Assembly (NCBI RefSeq): GCF_947489365.1
Contig: NZ_CANLDB010000005.1
Location: 62,001 to 126,000, forward strand
Length of the DNA stretch: 64,000 bases
Origin: an uncultured Nocardioides sp.
GTDB lineage: Bacteria; Actinomycetota; Actinomycetes; Propionibacteriales; Nocardioidaceae
Direction of reading: 5' to 3'
Under the pieces are notes generated by a model, which saw only the letters and a program-made list of their open reading frames with translations, did not search any database and was not told where the DNA came from. Shown one piece after another: positions 29,594 through 39,011 of this stretch; the first letter of the stretch is position 1; the number at the start of each line of letters is the position of its first letter. Made by a program: the position numbers and the translations under genes.

Positions 29594-30205
29594 ATGACGC
29601 TCACGCACCACACGTTCGCCGACCTGAAGATCGCCCACACCCCGGGTGTGCTCGAACCCCGGCCGTGGACGGCGATGCAGTCGGACTGGGCCGCCGAGCT
29701 CCTCCACGACGCCCCGCCCGGGCCGCTGCTCGAGCTCTGCACCGGCGCGGGACAGATCGGCCTGCTCGCGGCGCACCGGTCGGGCCGCCCGCTGGTCGCG
29801 GTGGACGCCGACCCCGCCTGCTGCCGGCTCGTCGCGCACAACGCGGAGGCGAACGGGCTCGACGAGGTGGAGGCCCGGCTGGGCGACCTCGCGGAGGTCC
29901 TGGTGGACGGCGAGGTGTTCGCGCTGGCGCTGGCCGACCCGCCGTGGGTCCGCAGCACGCAGGTCGAGCGGTTCCCGGAGGACCCGCTCACCGCCATCGA
30001 CGGCGGCCTCGACGGCCTCGGCCCGGCGCGGGCCTGCGTGGCGGCGGTCAGCGGTCACCTGGCCCCCGGCTCGAGCCTGCTGGTGCAGCTCGGGGACGAC
30101 CGTCAGGCCGACACGCTGGCCGCGGAGGCCGCCGACGCGGGCTGGTCCCCCGGCGGCCGTCGGCACGGTGAGCGGGGGCTCGTGCTGCGGCTGCGGCACG
30201 GCTGA
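29594..30205 (+). CDS. HemK/PrmC-like class I methyltransferase
   Basis: 203 residues. SAM-binding motif LLELCTGAGQIGLLAA near residue 45, acidic motif VAVDADPACCR, and the catalytic motif ADPPW (about 117) where classical HemK/PrmC has NPPY; the following TAIDGGLDGLGPARACV strongly resembles HemK-type enzymes that methylate Gln or other amide nitrogens. Asp in place of Asn may mark a different acceptor. ATG at 29594 follows GGAGAGG with good spacing. Divergent from the diiron enzyme. It is not next to prfA, so it is probably not the release-factor methylase. Confidence 0.85.
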   Translation: MTLTHHTFADLKIAHTPGVLEPRPWTAMQSDWAAELLHDAPPGPLLELCTGAGQIGLLAAHRSGRPLVAVDADPACCRLVAHNAEANGLDEVEARLGDLAEVLVDGEVFALALADPPWVRSTQVERFPEDPLTAIDGGLDGLGPARACVAAVSGHLAPGSSLLVQLGDDRQADTLAAEAADAGWSPGGRRHGERGLVLRLRHG

Positions 30206-30365
30206 GGAGGTCTTGTGCATGCCCGCGCGGTACCCCTCGCGCGGCGATGGATCGAGCCCGGGCGTGTCGGCGGGGGGTCGGATCGGACCCCTCGGCCCCG
30301 GGTACGGGAGTGCTCGCGCCCGGGTCGGACGACCGGGGCGCCCCTCGACACGACGGAGCTTCTCC

Positions 30366-30929
30366 ATGGCAGGCAACTCGATCTCCCGCAGCATGCACGA
30401 CGTCGGCCTGGCCGCCTGGTTCGGTGGCGGCCTGATGGGTGCGGTGGGCCTCAACGGTGCCGCCGCCCAGGCCAACGACCCGAAGGAGCGCCTCGAGCTC
30501 TCCGCGAAGGGCTGGGCCCGCTGGGCCCCCGTCGACGCCGCGGCGATCGGCGTCCACCTCGTCGGCGGCCTCGGCCTCATCGGCGCCAACAAGGCGCGTG
30601 TCGCGGCCCAGCCCGGCGCGAAGTCCAACACCAACGCCAAGGCCGCGCTGACCCTCGCGGCGATGGGGCTCACGGCGTACGCCGGCGTGCTCGGCCGCAA
30701 GGTCGGCGAGGGCTCGCACCAGGGCGGACAGGGCGCCACCGAGCCCGGCGCCGGCACCAGCCCCGAGGTCGCCTCGGCGCAGCGCCAGCTGAAGATCGTC
30801 CAGTGGGCCATCCCCGCGGTCACCGGCGCCCTCGTCGTCCTGGGCTCGGTCCAGGGCGAGCAGCAGCGCCCCGAGCAGCTCGTCCGCGCGCAGCTCAGCC
30901 GCATCCCCGGGGTCTCGCGCGTCGCGTGA
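30366..30929 (+). CDS. Four-helix membrane protein, unknown function
   Basis: 187 residues with about four hydrophobic segments (AAWFGGGLMGAVGLNGAA; AAAIGVHLVGGLGLIGA; AALTLAAMGLTAYAGVLG; IVQWAIPAVTGALVVLG) and a hydrophilic loop at about 118-140. Resembles small membrane proteins common in actinobacteria with no assigned role. ATG at 30366 follows CGGAG. The 160-bp gap upstream holds a short dyad (30274-30279 with 30286-30291) that could terminate the methyltransferase transcript. A repeat of the 182-bp family follows its stop. Confidence 0.78.
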   Translation: MAGNSISRSMHDVGLAAWFGGGLMGAVGLNGAAAQANDPKERLELSAKGWARWAPVDAAAIGVHLVGGLGLIGANKARVAAQPGAKSNTNAKAALTLAAMGLTAYAGVLGRKVGEGSHQGGQGATEPGAGTSPEVASAQRQLKIVQWAIPAVTGALVVLGSVQGEQQRPEQLVRAQLSRIPGVSRVA

Positions 30930-30942
30930 TCCCTGCCCCGGA

Positions 30943-31045
30943 GGTCGAGGTGCGAACGACGTGAGCCTCGAAACCCGGTGACGGCCGCAGCACGTCCCAC
31001 CGGATCTCGTGGCTCGGGCCTAGCGGCCCTCACACCTCGATCACC
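30943..31045. repeat. Diverged single copy of the GGAGGTCGAGGTGCGA hairpin repeat
   Basis: Starts GGAGGTCGAGGTGCGAA fourteen bases after the membrane-protein stop and ends CTCACACCTCGATCACC, with GGATCTCGTGGCTCGG in between; these are the arms seen in the 182-bp units at 27822-28316. Only one copy is present and the inner sequence differs. Confidence 0.7.
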
Positions 31046-31060
31046 GGGTGGGACCCGTGT

Positions 31061-31126
31061 GACCACCACGACACCCCGTCCCACCGGAGACAGACACCCG
31101 GTGCGGGCGGGGTGTCGTGTGTGGTC
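31061..31126 (+). promoter_or_regulatory. Imperfect 18-bp hairpin in the urease leader
   Basis: GACCACCACGACACCCCG at 31061-31078 pairs with CGGGGTGTCGTGTGTGGTC at 31108-31126 with one bulge. The 29-base loop holds a small ACCGG/CCGGT dyad. No U-tract follows. The structure ends 40 bp before the UreAB start, so it may act as an attenuator for the urease operon or as a terminator for the upstream gene. Confidence 0.45.
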
Positions 31127-31165
31127 TGCTGCTCGTCCGCACCCCGCGAGCGGCAGGAGCACCCC

Positions 31166-31780
31166 GTGGACCTCACCCCCGGCGACGTCGAGAAGCTGCT
31201 GCTCGCCACGGCCGGCATGGTCGCCCGCGACCGCCAGGCCCGCGGCGTCCGCCTCAACCGCCCCGAGGCCATCGCCCTGCTGTCCTGCTGGGTGATCGAG
31301 CGCGCCCGCGACGGCGCCACGGTCGCCGAGCTGATGGAGGCCGGGCGCGACGTCCTCGGCCCCGACGACGTGATGGACGGCGTCGCCGAGATGCTCCACG
31401 ACGTGCAGGTCGAAGCGACGTTCCCCGACGGCCGCAAGCTCGTCACCGTCCACGACCCCATCGGGGCGGCGTACGACGGCTCCGGACCCGGCGCGGTCCG
31501 GGTCGGCGAGGGCACCGTGGCCCTCAACGAGGGCCGCGAGACGGTGACGCTGGTCGTCGAGAACACCGGCGACCGGCCCGTCCAGATCGGCTCCCACCTG
31601 CACCTGCCCGACGCCAACGGCGCGCTGGACTTCGACCGCGAGGCGGCCCAGGGGTTCCGGCTCGACATCCCGTCGGGCACCTCCGTCCGCTTCGAGCCCG
31701 GCGCCTCCCGCGAGGTCGTCGCCGTCGCGCTGGCGGGCGCGAGACGCGTCCCCGGTCTTCAGCGAGGGAAGGACTTCTGA
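31166..31780 (+). CDS. ureAB: Urease gamma-beta fusion subunit (UreAB)
   Basis: 204 residues joining the two small structural urease subunits. Residues 1-100 are UreA-like ([36 protein letters not shown]), residues about 101-204 UreB-like ([40 protein letters not shown]). Such fusions occur in some actinobacteria and in Helicobacter. The assembled enzyme hydrolyses urea to ammonia and CO2. GTG at 31166 chosen over an upstream in-frame ATG at 31112 because UreA homologues start here and CAGGAG lies just before it. Its stop overlaps the ureC start (TGATG). Confidence 0.95.
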   Translation: MDLTPGDVEKLLLATAGMVARDRQARGVRLNRPEAIALLSCWVIERARDGATVAELMEAGRDVLGPDDVMDGVAEMLHDVQVEATFPDGRKLVTVHDPIGAAYDGSGPGAVRVGEGTVALNEGRETVTLVVENTGDRPVQIGSHLHLPDANGALDFDREAAQGFRLDIPSGTSVRFEPGASREVVAVALAGARRVPGLQRGKDF

Positions 31781-33483
31781 TGGTGCTCATCGACCGCTCC
31801 CGCTACGCCGCCCTGTACGGCGCTACCACCGGCGACCAGATCCGCCTCGCCGACACCGACCTGTGGGTCGAGGTCGAGCGCGACCTCACCGTCGGTGGTG
31901 AGGAGGCCGTCTTCGGTGGCGGCAAGTCCGTGCGCGAGTCGATGGCGCAGGGGACGACGACCCGCGCCGGGGGCGCCCCCGACACGGTGGTCACCAACGT
32001 CGTCGTCCTCGACTGGTGGGGCGTGGTGAAGGCCGACGTCGGCATCCGCGACGGGCGGATCTGCGGCATCGGCCGCGCCGGCAACCCCGACGTCGCGGAC
32101 GGCGTGGACCCCGCCCTGCGCATCGGGCCTTCGACCGACGTCATCGCCGGCGAGGGCCGGATCCTCACCGCCGGCGCCATCGACTCCCACGTCCACCTGC
32201 TCTCCCCCAGCCAGCTCCACGAGGCGCTCGCCACCGGCGTCACCACCGTCGTGGGCGGCGGCACCGGGCCCTCCGAGGGCTCCAAGGCCACCACCGTCAC
32301 CCCGGGCGCCTGGCACCTCGGACGGCTGCACCGCGCGCTGGACGCCGTCCCGCTCAACGTCCTGCTGCTCGGCAAGGGCAACACCGTCTCCGCGGCCGGG
32401 CTGGCCGAGCAGGCCCTCGGCGGCGCGGCGGGCTACAAGGTCCACGAGGACTGGGGCTCCACCCCCGCCGCCATCGACGCCGCGCTCACCGCCGCGGGCG
32501 AGTGGGGCCTGCAGGTCGCGCTGCACTCGGACTCCCTCAACGAGGCCGGGTACGTCGACTCCACCCTCGACGCCATCGCCGGACGGTCGATCCACGCCTT
32601 CCACGTCGAGGGCGCCGGCGGCGGCCACGCGCCGGACATCCTCACCATCGCGGGCCGGCCGCACGTCATCCCCGGGTCGACCAACCCGACGCTGCCGCAC
32701 ACCGTCAACACGGTCGCCGAGCACGTCGACATGCTGATGGTCTGCCACCACCTGTCCCCCGACGTCCCCGAGGACCTCGCGTTCGCCGAGTCCCGGATCC
32801 GCGCGACGACGATCGCCGCCGAGGACGTCCTCCACGACATGGGCGCCCTGTCGATCACGTCCTCCGACGCCCAGGCGATGGGCCGGATCGGCGAGGTGGT
32901 CACCCGCACCTGGCAGGTCGCGCACGTCATGAAGCACCGCCGCGGCCGCCTGTCGGAGGCGATGCCGGCCGACAACGAGCGCGCCCGCCGCTACGTCGCG
33001 AAGTACACGATCAACCCCGCGATCGCGCAGGGCGTCGACGCGGAGGTGGGCTCCGTCGAGGTCGGCAAGCTCGCCGACCTCGCGCTGTGGGAGCCGGCGT
33101 CGTTCGGCTGGCGGCCCGCGCTGGTCGTCAAGGGCGGCACCATCGCCTGGGCCGCGCTGGGCGACCCCAACGCCTCCATCCCGACCCCGCAGCCGGTGCT
33201 GATGCGTCCCGCCTTCGGCGACGCGGTCGGCGCCGACTGCTCGGTCAGCTTCGTCGCCCCCGCCGCCCTGGACGACGGCCTCGCCGACCGGCTCGGGCTG
33301 CGCCGCCGCCTGCTGCCGGTCGCCGACACCCGGGGCGTCGGCAAGGCGCAGATGCGCAACAACGACGTCCTGCCCGTCATCGAGGTCGACCCCGAGACGT
33401 TCGCGATCACCGTCGACGGTGACCTCGTCGAGCCCGCGCCCGCCGACCGGCTGCCGCTGGCGCAGCTGCACGCGCTGTTCTGA
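31780..33483 (+). CDS. ureC: Urease alpha (catalytic) subunit
   Basis: 567 residues, normal length. Dinickel site elements are present: the HxH of DSHVHLLSP, the carbamylated Lys in [30 protein letters not shown], the His-containing [13 protein letters not shown], the flap His in [11 protein letters not shown], and the metal-binding Asp in [12 protein letters not shown]. Some positions differ from the commonest form ([13 protein letters not shown]), so it belongs to a more divergent branch, but no catalytic residue is missing. ATG overlaps the ureAB stop. Confidence 0.97.
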   Translation: MVLIDRSRYAALYGATTGDQIRLADTDLWVEVERDLTVGGEEAVFGGGKSVRESMAQGTTTRAGGAPDTVVTNVVVLDWWGVVKADVGIRDGRICGIGRAGNPDVADGVDPALRIGPSTDVIAGEGRILTAGAIDSHVHLLSPSQLHEALATGVTTVVGGGTGPSEGSKATTVTPGAWHLGRLHRALDAVPLNVLLLGKGNTVSAAGLAEQALGGAAGYKVHEDWGSTPAAIDAALTAAGEWGLQVALHSDSLNEAGYVDSTLDAIAGRSIHAFHVEGAGGGHAPDILTIAGRPHVIPGSTNPTLPHTVNTVAEHVDMLMVCHHLSPDVPEDLAFAESRIRATTIAAEDVLHDMGALSITSSDAQAMGRIGEVVTRTWQVAHVMKHRRGRLSEAMPADNERARRYVAKYTINPAIAQGVDAEVGSVEVGKLADLALWEPASFGWRPALVVKGGTIAWAALGDPNASIPTPQPVLMRPAFGDAVGADCSVSFVAPAALDDGLADRLGLRRRLLPVADTRGVGKAQMRNNDVLPVIEVDPETFAITVDGDLVEPAPADRLPLAQLHALF

Positions 33484-33485
33484 TC

Positions 33486-34172
33486 GTGACGGACTCCCCC
33501 GTCGACGCCGCCTTCGTCGGCCTGCTGCTGGCCGACGCGCGGCTCCCCGTCGGCGGGCACACCCAGTCGGCGGGCCTCGAGCCCGCGGTGACGGCCGGCC
33601 TGGTCGGCGACGGCGAGGGCGTCTCGGCGTACGTCGCGTCCCGGCTCGCGACCGTCGTCCGCGTCGAGGCGGGGACGGCGGTCGTCGCCCGCCGCGTCGC
33701 CCTCGCCGGCGGCTCCCCCGACGACCTCCTCGACGTCGAGGCCCACTGGGCCGCCCGGACGCCCAGCCCCGCGCTGCGCGTCGCCTCCCGGCGGCTCGGC
33801 CGGGGGTGGCTGCGGCTCGCCGCCCGGGTCTGGCCCGCGACCCTCGACCACCTGCCCCCGGACGCCGAGGTGGCGCGGCCCGTCGTCCTCGGTGTCGTCG
33901 GCGCCGTGACCGGCCTCGCCGCGGCGCAGGTCGCCCGGCTGGCGGCGTACGACGACGCGCAGAGCGTCACCGCCGCCTCGCTGAAGCTGCTGCCGTCCGA
34001 CCCCGTCGCCGCCACCGCCCGGCTCGCCGCCGCCGGGCCGGAGCTGGAGGCCGTCGTCGCCGCGACCGCCCACCTGACCCACCCGGCCGCGATCCCCGCG
34101 GCCGGCGCACCGATGACCGACGTGCTCGCCGAGCGGCACGCGAGAGCCCCGATGAGGTTGTTCCATGCCTGA
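33486..34172 (+). CDS. ureF: Urease accessory protein UreF
   Basis: 228 residues. UreF helps UreG and UreD load nickel into apo-urease. Starts with [23 protein letters not shown], the family N-terminal motif, and ends with the typical C-terminal segment around [19 protein letters not shown]. Mostly helical, cytoplasmic. GTG start at 33486, two bases after the ureC stop; the 3' end overlaps ureG by eight bases. Confidence 0.93.
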   Translation: MTDSPVDAAFVGLLLADARLPVGGHTQSAGLEPAVTAGLVGDGEGVSAYVASRLATVVRVEAGTAVVARRVALAGGSPDDLLDVEAHWAARTPSPALRVASRRLGRGWLRLAARVWPATLDHLPPDAEVARPVVLGVVGAVTGLAAAQVARLAAYDDAQSVTAASLKLLPSDPVAATARLAAAGPELEAVVAATAHLTHPAAIPAAGAPMTDVLAERHARAPMRLFHA

Positions 34173-34863
34173 GCAGATCCCCACCCGCGCGCTGCGGCTC
34201 GGTGTCGCCGGACCCGTCGGCACCGGCAAGAGCTCGCTGATCGCGACGATCTGTCGCGTGCTCGCCGACGAGCTGCGCCTCGGCGTCGTCACGAACGACA
34301 TCTACACCGACGAGGACGCCCGCTTCCTGCGGAGCGTCGGCGTCCTGCCCGCCGACCGCATCGTCGGCGTCGAGACCGGCGCCTGCCCCCACACCGCGAT
34401 CCGCGACGACGTCACCGCCAACCTCATCGCCGTCGAGACGCTCGAGGCCGAGCAGGGGCCGCTGGACGTCGTCCTCGTGGAGTCCGGCGGCGACAACCTC
34501 ACCGCGACGTTCTCGCCCGCGCTCGTCGACGCCCAGCTGTTCGTCCTCGACGTCGCCGGCGGGGGCGACGTGGCGCGCAAGGGCGGCCCCGGCATCGCTC
34601 GCGCCGACCTGCTGGTGCTCAACAAGACCGACCTCGCGCCGTACGTCGGGGTGGACGTCGAGCGGATGCTCCACGACGCCGGCCACGCCCGCGACGGGCG
34701 GCCCGTGCTCGCGCTGTCCCGGGACGACGACGCCTCGGTCGCCGCCCTCGCCGACTGGGTACGACGCACCCTCGCCGCCCACCGCAGCGGCGACCACGTG
34801 CCCGTCGACCCGGGCCCGATGGCGCCGCACACCCACGGCGAGGCGCATGCGCACCCGCATTGA
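34165..34863 (+). CDS. ureG: Urease accessory GTPase UreG with His-rich tail
   Basis: 232 residues. P-loop [10 protein letters not shown] near residue 15, nickel/zinc-binding CPH in [11 protein letters not shown] (about 72-74), GTPase motifs VESGGDNL and [10 protein letters not shown]. Couples GTP hydrolysis to nickel insertion. Unusual: the C terminus is [11 protein letters not shown], a His-rich nickel-binding tail. No ureE gene is present in this operon, so the tail may take over nickel storage or delivery. Overlaps ureD by 17 bp. Confidence 0.97.
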   Translation: MPEQIPTRALRLGVAGPVGTGKSSLIATICRVLADELRLGVVTNDIYTDEDARFLRSVGVLPADRIVGVETGACPHTAIRDDVTANLIAVETLEAEQGPLDVVLVESGGDNLTATFSPALVDAQLFVLDVAGGGDVARKGGPGIARADLLVLNKTDLAPYVGVDVERMLHDAGHARDGRPVLALSRDDDASVAALADWVRRTLAAHRSGDHVPVDPGPMAPHTHGEAHAHPH

Positions 34864-35539
34864 CCTGCGGGTCGACCCCGGTGCCGATGGGGGCCGCCCG
34901 CGGGTCGACCTCGGCCACGGGCTGCTGCAGGCGCGCCGCGTCCGCACCGCGGCGACGGGCACCGTCGAGGTCGCGCTGCTCGCCGGGCAGGCGCTGCTGC
35001 TCGCCGGGGACGAGGTCGCGGTCGACGTCCGCGTCGAGGGGCCCGTCCACCTGGTGGTGACCGAGCCCGCCGGGACGGTCACCTACGACATGCGCGCCGA
35101 CCCCGCCGGGCGGGGCGCCCGCTGGGACGTCACCGTGACCGCCTGCCGCGGCGCCCGCGTGACCTGGCGGGGCGAGCCGTTCGTCGTCGCCGACGGCGCC
35201 GCGGTGGACCGGGCGACGACCGTCGCGGTCGACGAGGACTCGGTGGTCGCGCTGCGGGAGACCGTCGTCCTCGGTCGCAGCGGGGAGGTCGGCGGCGCGC
35301 TGCGGACCACCACCCGCCTCACCCGCGCCGGGCGACCGGTGCTCGCCGAGGACCTCGACCTCTCCCCCGGCGTCCGCGACGGCGTCGCGGTGCTCGCCGG
35401 CCACCGCTGCCTCGACTCCCTCACCGTCGTCGGCGAGCGCCTGCCCGACGGGCCCGACGTCCTGCAGCTCGACGCCCTCGGCTCCGTCCGGCGCTGGCTC
35501 GGCGCCCGCGCCCACCTCTCGCCGCTGGCCGCCACCTGA
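34847..35539 (+). CDS. ureD: Urease accessory protein UreD/UreH
   Basis: 230 residues, somewhat shorter than typical UreD (about 270). Beta-rich scaffold that binds apo-urease with UreF and UreG. Recognisable segments: [26 protein letters not shown] and [17 protein letters not shown]. The start codon ATG at 34847 lies inside ureG, where the same DNA encodes the His-rich tail of UreG in the other frame. Last gene of the urease operon; a short repeat follows. Confidence 0.88.
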   Translation: MRTRIDLRVDPGADGGRPRVDLGHGLLQARRVRTAATGTVEVALLAGQALLLAGDEVAVDVRVEGPVHLVVTEPAGTVTYDMRADPAGRGARWDVTVTACRGARVTWRGEPFVVADGAAVDRATTVAVDEDSVVALRETVVLGRSGEVGGALRTTTRLTRAGRPVLAEDLDLSPGVRDGVAVLAGHRCLDSLTVVGERLPDGPDVLQLDALGSVRRWLGARAHLSPLAAT

Positions 35540-35542
35540 TCC

Positions 35543-35590
35543 GGAGATCGAGGCTCGTCGCAGGCGCTCCTCGCACCTCGACCACCGGGA
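35543..35590. repeat. Short copy of the stop-proximal hairpin repeat
   Basis: GGAGATCGAGGCTCGTCGCA, then a few bases and CTCCTCGCACCTCGACCACCGG, beginning three bases after the ureD stop. It keeps the outer arms of the 182-bp repeat family (27822-28316) but lacks the inner part. Confidence 0.6.
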
Positions 35591-35678
35591 GCGCCGGGTC
35601 CGCATGACCGCGCAGGTCAGGGGCACGGGAGGCCATGCGACCCACACAGCAGACCAGCAGCTCCCCCGGGGCCACCGC

Positions 35679-36866
35679 GTGAAGGCCGTCACCTGGCAGG
35701 GACCCCGTGACATGCAGGTCACCGACGTCCCCGACCCCGTCCTGGTCGACCCCACGGACGCGATCGTCCGGGTCACCAGCACCGGCCTGTGCGGCTCCGA
35801 CCTGCACCTCTACGAGCCCCTCGCGCCCTTCATGACCCCCGGCGACGTCGTCGGCCACGAGCCGATGGGCGTCGTCGAGGAGGTCGGCAGCGACGTCTCC
35901 ACGCTGAAGCGCGGCGACCGCGTCGTCGTCCCGTTCAACGTCTCCTGCGGCACCTGCTGGACCTGCAGCCAGGGCCTGCACAGCCAGTGCGAGACCACCC
36001 AGAACCGCGACCAGGGCACCGGCGCCGGCCTCTTCGGCTACTCCAAGCTCTACGGCCAGGTCCCCGGCGGCCAGGCCGAGGCCATGCGGGTGCCGTTCGC
36101 GGACCACCTGCCGATCGTCGTGCCCGAGGGGCCCAGCGACGACCGGTTCCTCTACCTGTCCGACGTGCTGCCGACCGCCTGGCAGGGGGTGCAGTACGCC
36201 GACGTGCCCGAGGGCGGCTCGCTGCTCGTGCTCGGCGCCGGCCCGATCGGCGACATGGCCGCGCGCATCGCGCTCCTGCGCGGTCTGCAGGTCATCGTCG
36301 TCGACCTCGTCCCGGAGCGTCTCGCCCGGGTCGCCGCCCGCGGCGCCGACGTCATCGACCTGGCCCAGGTGGGCGCGGACGCCGTCGCCGACCTCGTCCG
36401 GGAGCGGACGAACGGGCGCGGCACCGACGCCGTCATAGACGCCGTCGGCCTCGAGGCGCACGGCTCGCGCACCGTCACGGCGATGCACAAGGCCGTCGGC
36501 TTCCTGCCCAAGCGCCTCGGCCAGAAGGTCATGGAGACCGCCGGCGTCGACCGGATGGCCGCGCTCTACCAGGCCATCGAGTGCGTCCGCCGCGGCGGCA
36601 CGATCTCGATCTCCGGCGTGTACGGCGGCGCCGCGGACCCCATGCCGATGCTGCAGCTGTTCGACAAGCAGATCCAGCTGCGCATGGGCCAGGCGAACGT
36701 GCGGCGCTGGAGCGACGACATCCTCGGCGTGCTGCAGCAGGACGAGGACGTCCTCGGCGTCGAGGACTTCGCCACCCACCGCCTGCCGCTGTCCGACGCC
36801 CCGTCGGCGTACGCGACCTTCCAGCAGAAGGACGACGGGATGGTCAAGACCATCTTCCGCCCCTAG
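35679..36866 (+). CDS. Zinc-dependent alcohol/formaldehyde-type dehydrogenase (MDR family)
   Basis: 395 residues. Catalytic-zinc motifs CGSDLHLYEP and GHEPMGVVEEVG, structural-zinc lobe CGTCWTCSQGLHSQCE with its Cys, and Rossmann GAGPIGDMAARIALLRG near residue 190. An insertion at TVTAMHKAVGFLPKRLGQKV matches the longer glutathione-independent formaldehyde dehydrogenase-like group, which often oxidises aldehydes or alcohols with tightly bound NAD. GTG at 35679 is where homologues begin (VKAVTWQGPRDMQV); an ATG at 35604 would add an unconserved leader. Followed by a strong hairpin, so probably a single-gene unit. Confidence 0.9.
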   Translation: MKAVTWQGPRDMQVTDVPDPVLVDPTDAIVRVTSTGLCGSDLHLYEPLAPFMTPGDVVGHEPMGVVEEVGSDVSTLKRGDRVVVPFNVSCGTCWTCSQGLHSQCETTQNRDQGTGAGLFGYSKLYGQVPGGQAEAMRVPFADHLPIVVPEGPSDDRFLYLSDVLPTAWQGVQYADVPEGGSLLVLGAGPIGDMAARIALLRGLQVIVVDLVPERLARVAARGADVIDLAQVGADAVADLVRERTNGRGTDAVIDAVGLEAHGSRTVTAMHKAVGFLPKRLGQKVMETAGVDRMAALYQAIECVRRGGTISISGVYGGAADPMPMLQLFDKQIQLRMGQANVRRWSDDILGVLQQDEDVLGVEDFATHRLPLSDAPSAYATFQQKDDGMVKTIFRP

Positions 36867-36937
36867 AACTCCTCCGCGGGCCGGATGGGCGGGGGCGCCG
36901 CCGGTCCGCTGAGGACCCCCTCACGTCGGCAGCCGCG

Positions 36938-37009
36938 AGGACCGACGTGCAGAAGTGCTCAGAAGGCCCCGATCCGTGACCGGATCGGGGCCTTCTGCAC
37001 GTCGGTCCT
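36938..37009. terminator. Nested bidirectional terminator hairpin between convergent genes
   Basis: Inner stem AGAAGGCCCCGATCCG (36961-36976) pairs perfectly with 36981-36996 around a TGAC tetraloop. An outer stem, AGGACCGACGTGC (36938-36950), pairs with GCACGTCGGTCCT (36997-37009). CAGAAG recurs at 36950-36955, allowing an alternative fold. It separates the zinc dehydrogenase (+) from the SRPBCC gene (-) and can stop both transcripts. Confidence 0.85.
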
Positions 37010-37019
37010 GACGGGCGGC

Positions 37020-37463
37020 TCAGTCCGGGCGCGTACGACGCTCGACGACGTACGTCAGGCGCTGGAGCGTCTCGAGGTTGCGGTGCCGGATCGCCAGGTC
37101 GCGCAGCGGCTTCGGCACCAGCAGGCCGGGCCCGGAGGTGACGTCCTCCTCGAGGACCACCTCGGTGCCGTGGTCCGTGGCGTGCAGGACGAACGTGACG
37201 GTGGCCTCCCCTCCGGGACGGCCCCGCGCGACGAGGCGCAGCATCGTGCGGGGCACGGACTCGAGGACCTGGGTGGTGTCGTCCAGCACCGCCGGCCACA
37301 CGCCGAAGGAGTGATGCAGCTCGGCGCCCACCTCGGGCCAGTGGTCGTCCACCTCGCGCATCCGCGACGCCCCGGTGACGAACAGCGGGTAGAGCCACCC
37401 GTCGGCGAGGGTCGCCCAGACGTCCTCGACCGGTGCGTCCACGTGACGGCGGACCACACCCAT
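37020..37463 (-). CDS. SRPBCC-family (START-like) protein
   Basis: 147 residues of the polyketide-cyclase/ligand-binding SRPBCC fold: starts VVRRHVDAPVEDVWATLADG, central GAELHHSFGVWPAVLDDTTQ, later LHATDHGTEVVLEEDVTSGP and a C-terminal helix LRDLAIRHRNLETLQRLT. Such proteins bind hydrophobic small molecules; ligand unknown. ATG at 37463, one base after the FAD/Rieske stop, so the two form an operon. Confidence 0.85.
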   Translation of the reverse strand: MGVVRRHVDAPVEDVWATLADGWLYPLFVTGASRMREVDDHWPEVGAELHHSFGVWPAVLDDTTQVLESVPRTMLRLVARGRPGGEATVTFVLHATDHGTEVVLEEDVTSGPGLLVPKPLRDLAIRHRNLETLQRLTYVVERRTRPD

Positions 37464-37464
37464 C

Positions 37465-38934
37465 TCAGGACCTCCTCTGCCGGAGCCCGCAGGTCGCCGG
37501 CCCCTCCAGCACGTCGCCGCGTGGGCCGAACCGCGAGCCGTGCAGCGGGCAGTCCCAGCTGCGCTCGACGTCGTTCCAGGCCACGACCCCGCCGAGGTGG
37601 GTGCAGAGCGACGACACCGTCGTCCCCTGGTCGTCGGTGGCGCGGGCCACCGGGCGCGACGCGCCCAGCCCGACCCGGTCACCCGGCCGGACGGTGCGGA
37701 CGACGCCGCGCGCCAGCTCGAGGGCGACCGCGGCGTTGTCGGCGGCCAGGGACGGCAGCGACCGCAGCTCGCGGCGCGACCAGGGGTCCATCACGTCGGC
37801 CCAGTCCGGGCGGCTGCCGGTGAGCTGGGCGGTCACCGCCAGCGCGGCGGCCACGCCCCCGGTCATGCCCCACTTCGCGAAGCCGCCGGCGACCATGACG
37901 TGCGGACTGCCGGGCAGCACCGGGCCGGCGAACGGCAGGCCCCGGGCCGGCACGTAGTCCTGCGCCGACCACGCCGCCAGCTCGCGTCCCTCGGGGAAGG
38001 CCCGGGCCGACCAGTCGCGGAGCTGGGCGAGTCGCGTCCCCGGGTGGTCCCGGCCGGTGGTGTGGCCCGCCCCGCCCACGAGGACGACGGGCCCGTGCTC
38101 GGGGTGGACGGCGTCGCGCAGCGACCGCGAGGACGGGCCGCCCTCGGCGGAGAGGTACATCGCGTCGACGGCCCGGGAGGGCGTCGCGAGCGCGAGCGTG
38201 TACGACCGGGCGGGGACCATGCGGCCGAACCAACCGGCCCGGTCGAGGATCGGCATCCCGGTCGCGACGACGACGGCACCGGCGTGGATGCGCCCGGCGG
38301 AGGTCGTGACGCGCACGGGCTCCCGGCCGGCGACGCGCTCGACCCGGGTGCCCTCCAGCAGCTGGACGCCCCGGGAGACGGCCTCCGCGGCGAGGGCCTC
38401 GACCACCGAGACCGGGTCGACCTGCGCCTGGCCCTCGAGCCGCGCGCCGCCCGAGGTCGGGAACGGCAGGTCGAGGTCGCTCCGCCAGCTCGCGTCGAGG
38501 CCGTGCTCCCGGGCGAGGGCGAGCTCGCGGTGCGCCGTCCGGGCGCCGCTCGCGCTGCGGGCGAACGTCACCGCCGCCCGCTCCTGCGTCTCGACCCCGT
38601 GCGCCTCGCAGAAGTCGAGCAGCCACGCCTGGCCCGCCCGGTGCGCCTCGACGTACGACGACAGGACGGCCGGCGGGTGCTGGTCGGCCAGCGACGACAG
38701 CCGGGTGCCCTGCAGCAGGCTCACCTTCGCCGTGCTGCGCCCGGTCGTCCCACCGCCGAGGTGACGGCCCTCCAGGAGGGCGACCGACCTCCCGGCGCGC
38801 GCGAGCAGCACGGCCGCGGTGAGCCCGGTGATGCCACCACCGACCACGGCCACGTCGACCTCGGTCGGCATCGCGACCGGCGGTGCCGGCGCGGGTCGGG
38901 AGGGGCGGTGGGCGTACCAGTAGGAGGTCCTCAT
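37465..38934 (-). CDS. FAD-dependent oxidoreductase with C-terminal Rieske domain
   Basis: 489 residues. N-terminal FAD-binding motif VAVVGGGITGLTAAVLLARAG (given to 20: VVGGGITGLTAAVLLARAG) near residue 30, DAO-type fold through about 370, with YVPARGLPFAGPVLPGSPHV near the FAD ribose. The last 90 residues are a Rieske [2Fe-2S] domain: CTHLGG and CPLHGS supply two Cys and two His. This DAO-Rieske arrangement is common in actinobacteria and bacilli but mostly uncharacterised. ATG at 38934 was taken because the in-frame ATG at 39000 adds an unconserved leader. Co-transcribed with the SRPBCC gene. Confidence 0.9.
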   Translation of the reverse strand: MRTSYWYAHRPSRPAPAPPVAMPTEVDVAVVGGGITGLTAAVLLARAGRSVALLEGRHLGGGTTGRSTAKVSLLQGTRLSSLADQHPPAVLSSYVEAHRAGQAWLLDFCEAHGVETQERAAVTFARSASGARTAHRELALAREHGLDASWRSDLDLPFPTSGGARLEGQAQVDPVSVVEALAAEAVSRGVQLLEGTRVERVAGREPVRVTTSAGRIHAGAVVVATGMPILDRAGWFGRMVPARSYTLALATPSRAVDAMYLSAEGGPSSRSLRDAVHPEHGPVVLVGGAGHTTGRDHPGTRLAQLRDWSARAFPEGRELAAWSAQDYVPARGLPFAGPVLPGSPHVMVAGGFAKWGMTGGVAAALAVTAQLTGSRPDWADVMDPWSRRELRSLPSLAADNAAVALELARGVVRTVRPGDRVGLGASRPVARATDDQGTTVSSLCTHLGGVVAWNDVERSWDCPLHGSRFGPRGDVLEGPATCGLRQRRS

Positions 38935-39011
38935 CACCGTCGTGGTGCCCGCCGGTGGGCCGGCCATGCGGGGGCGTACGTACGTCGGGCCGTGGTGCAC
39001 GCGCCGGCCCG

